NCBI GenBank assembly: GCA_002351535.1
Contig: DEGR01000078.1
Span: 1 to 14,703 of the forward strand
From: Lachnospira sp. UBA2821
GTDB taxonomy: Bacteria > Bacillota > Clostridia > Lachnospirales > Lachnospiraceae
Direction: 5' to 3'
Length of the DNA: 14,703 bases
Shown: positions 14,194-14,703 of the stretch, piece after piece
Layout: the number at the start of each line of letters is the position of its first letter
Numbering within the stretch: position 1 is the stretch's first letter
The notes under the pieces: model-generated
The model's database searches: none
Seen by the model: the letters and a program-made list of their open reading frames with translations, nothing else
What the model was told of the DNA's origin: nothing
Made by a program: the position numbers and the translations under genes

Positions 14194-14703
14194 TTAGTTA
14201 GCGATAACAAGATGTGTATCTTTATCGAATAAATGAAGCTTAGCTGTATCAATAGCCATCTTAATTGTATCGCCAGGTCTTGCTGTTGTACGAGGATTAA
14301 CTCTTGCTGTACAGTTGAACTGGTCGATATCGAAGTATAAGAATACTTCTGCACCAAGCATCTCATAGAGACGGATAGTAGCTTCAATAACGCTGTCTGA
14401 CATAGAATTGATAACAATTTCCTGATCATGGAAATCTTCAGGACGGATACCAACTACAACTGTCTTGTCAATGTAATTTCCATCAATTAACGCTTTAGCC
14501 TTAGCATCTGGAACTTTGATTGAATTAGAACCGAATACTAATAATACATCTGAACCAGACTGTGAAACCTGTGCATCGATGAAGTTCATCTGTGGTGATC
14601 CCATGAATCCTGCAACGAATAAGTTACATGGATTATCATATAAGTTCTTAGGTGTATCTACCTGCTGAACAATACCATCTTTCATAACTACGATTCTTGT
14701 ACC
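14194..14703 (-). CDS. Carbohydrate ABC transporter ATP-binding protein, MsmX/UgpC type (5' part outside the window)
   Basis: Only the last 169 residues are present; the reading frame is open to the right edge. The fragment begins GTRIVVMKDGIVQQVDTP, the end of the ATPase domain in MsmX/UgpC/MalK proteins. It continues through NLYDNP and FVAGFMGSPQMNF to the C-terminal OB-fold (TOBE) regulatory domain, with the hallmark GIRPEDF. The shared ATPases of this type energise several sugar importers. The Walker motifs would lie beyond the window. Its own strong terminator follows, so it is probably expressed apart from the ftsE cluster. The family is secure; the exact symbol (msmX, msmK or ugpC) is not. 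Confidence 0.93.
   Translation of the reverse strand, partial: GTRIVVMKDGIVQQVDTPKNLYDNPCNLFVAGFMGSPQMNFIDAQVSQSGSDVLLVFGSNSIKVPDAKAKALIDGNYIDKTVVVGIRPEDFHDQEIVINSMSDSVIEATIRLYEMLGAEVFLYFDIDQFNCTARVNPRTTARPGDTIKMAIDTAKLHLFDKDTHLVIAN

Noticed and set aside
1..14703. CRISPR array, tRNA, rRNA or insertion sequence
   Set aside because: I saw no spaced repeat array, no cloverleaf or rRNA-like sequence, and no transposase reading frame with terminal repeats.

Overview
The window looks like a chromosomal segment of a low-to-mid GC Firmicute, most likely a gut clostridium of the Lachnospiraceae type. The basis is inferential: strong AGGAGG ribosome-binding sites, a Gram-positive style LexA box, an AT-rich coding style, and the gene order ftsE-ftsX-M23 hydrolase-ctpA-uvrB-uvrA, which is familiar from clostridia. 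Nothing here fixes a genus.

Two regions differ sharply. From about 2035 to the right edge all genes are core housekeeping genes on the minus strand, so transcription runs from right to left. In that order they are: the 3' part of an MsmX/UgpC-type sugar ABC transporter ATPase ending at a strong terminator; a probable five-gene operon (PucR/CdaR-type regulator, ftsE, ftsX, a secreted M23 LytM murein hydrolase with a coiled coil, and a membrane-anchored S41 protease) with gaps of 30 bases or fewer and one overlap; a hairpin; then uvrB and uvrA behind a promoter that carries a clear LexA/SOS box; and finally guaA. FtsEX plus the coiled-coil hydrolase form a recognisable module for controlling cell wall cleavage at division. 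UvrB and UvrA are the damage-recognition half of nucleotide excision repair.

From 1 to about 1985 the window is accessory DNA lying against the 3' end of guaA, a known integration site for islands. It contains a short leftward coding remnant apparently broken by a one-base shift, a regulatory stretch of about 120 bases with two perfect long inverted repeats between diverging promoters, an XRE-family regulator, and a downstream AT-rich 300-residue protein of unknown function on the plus strand. Two 8-bp direct repeats spaced one helical turn apart lie just before a bidirectional terminator shared with guaA, and are candidate integrase arm sites. No integrase, relaxase or transposase is visible, so the mobile-element reading is inference.

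The part with the best chance of being undescribed is the XRE regulator plus orphan 300-residue protein beside guaA. The rest is a well-conserved core region whose details worth noting are the SOS box, the operon linkage of a PucR-type regulator with ftsEX, and the use of an apparently active M23 enzyme next to FtsEX.
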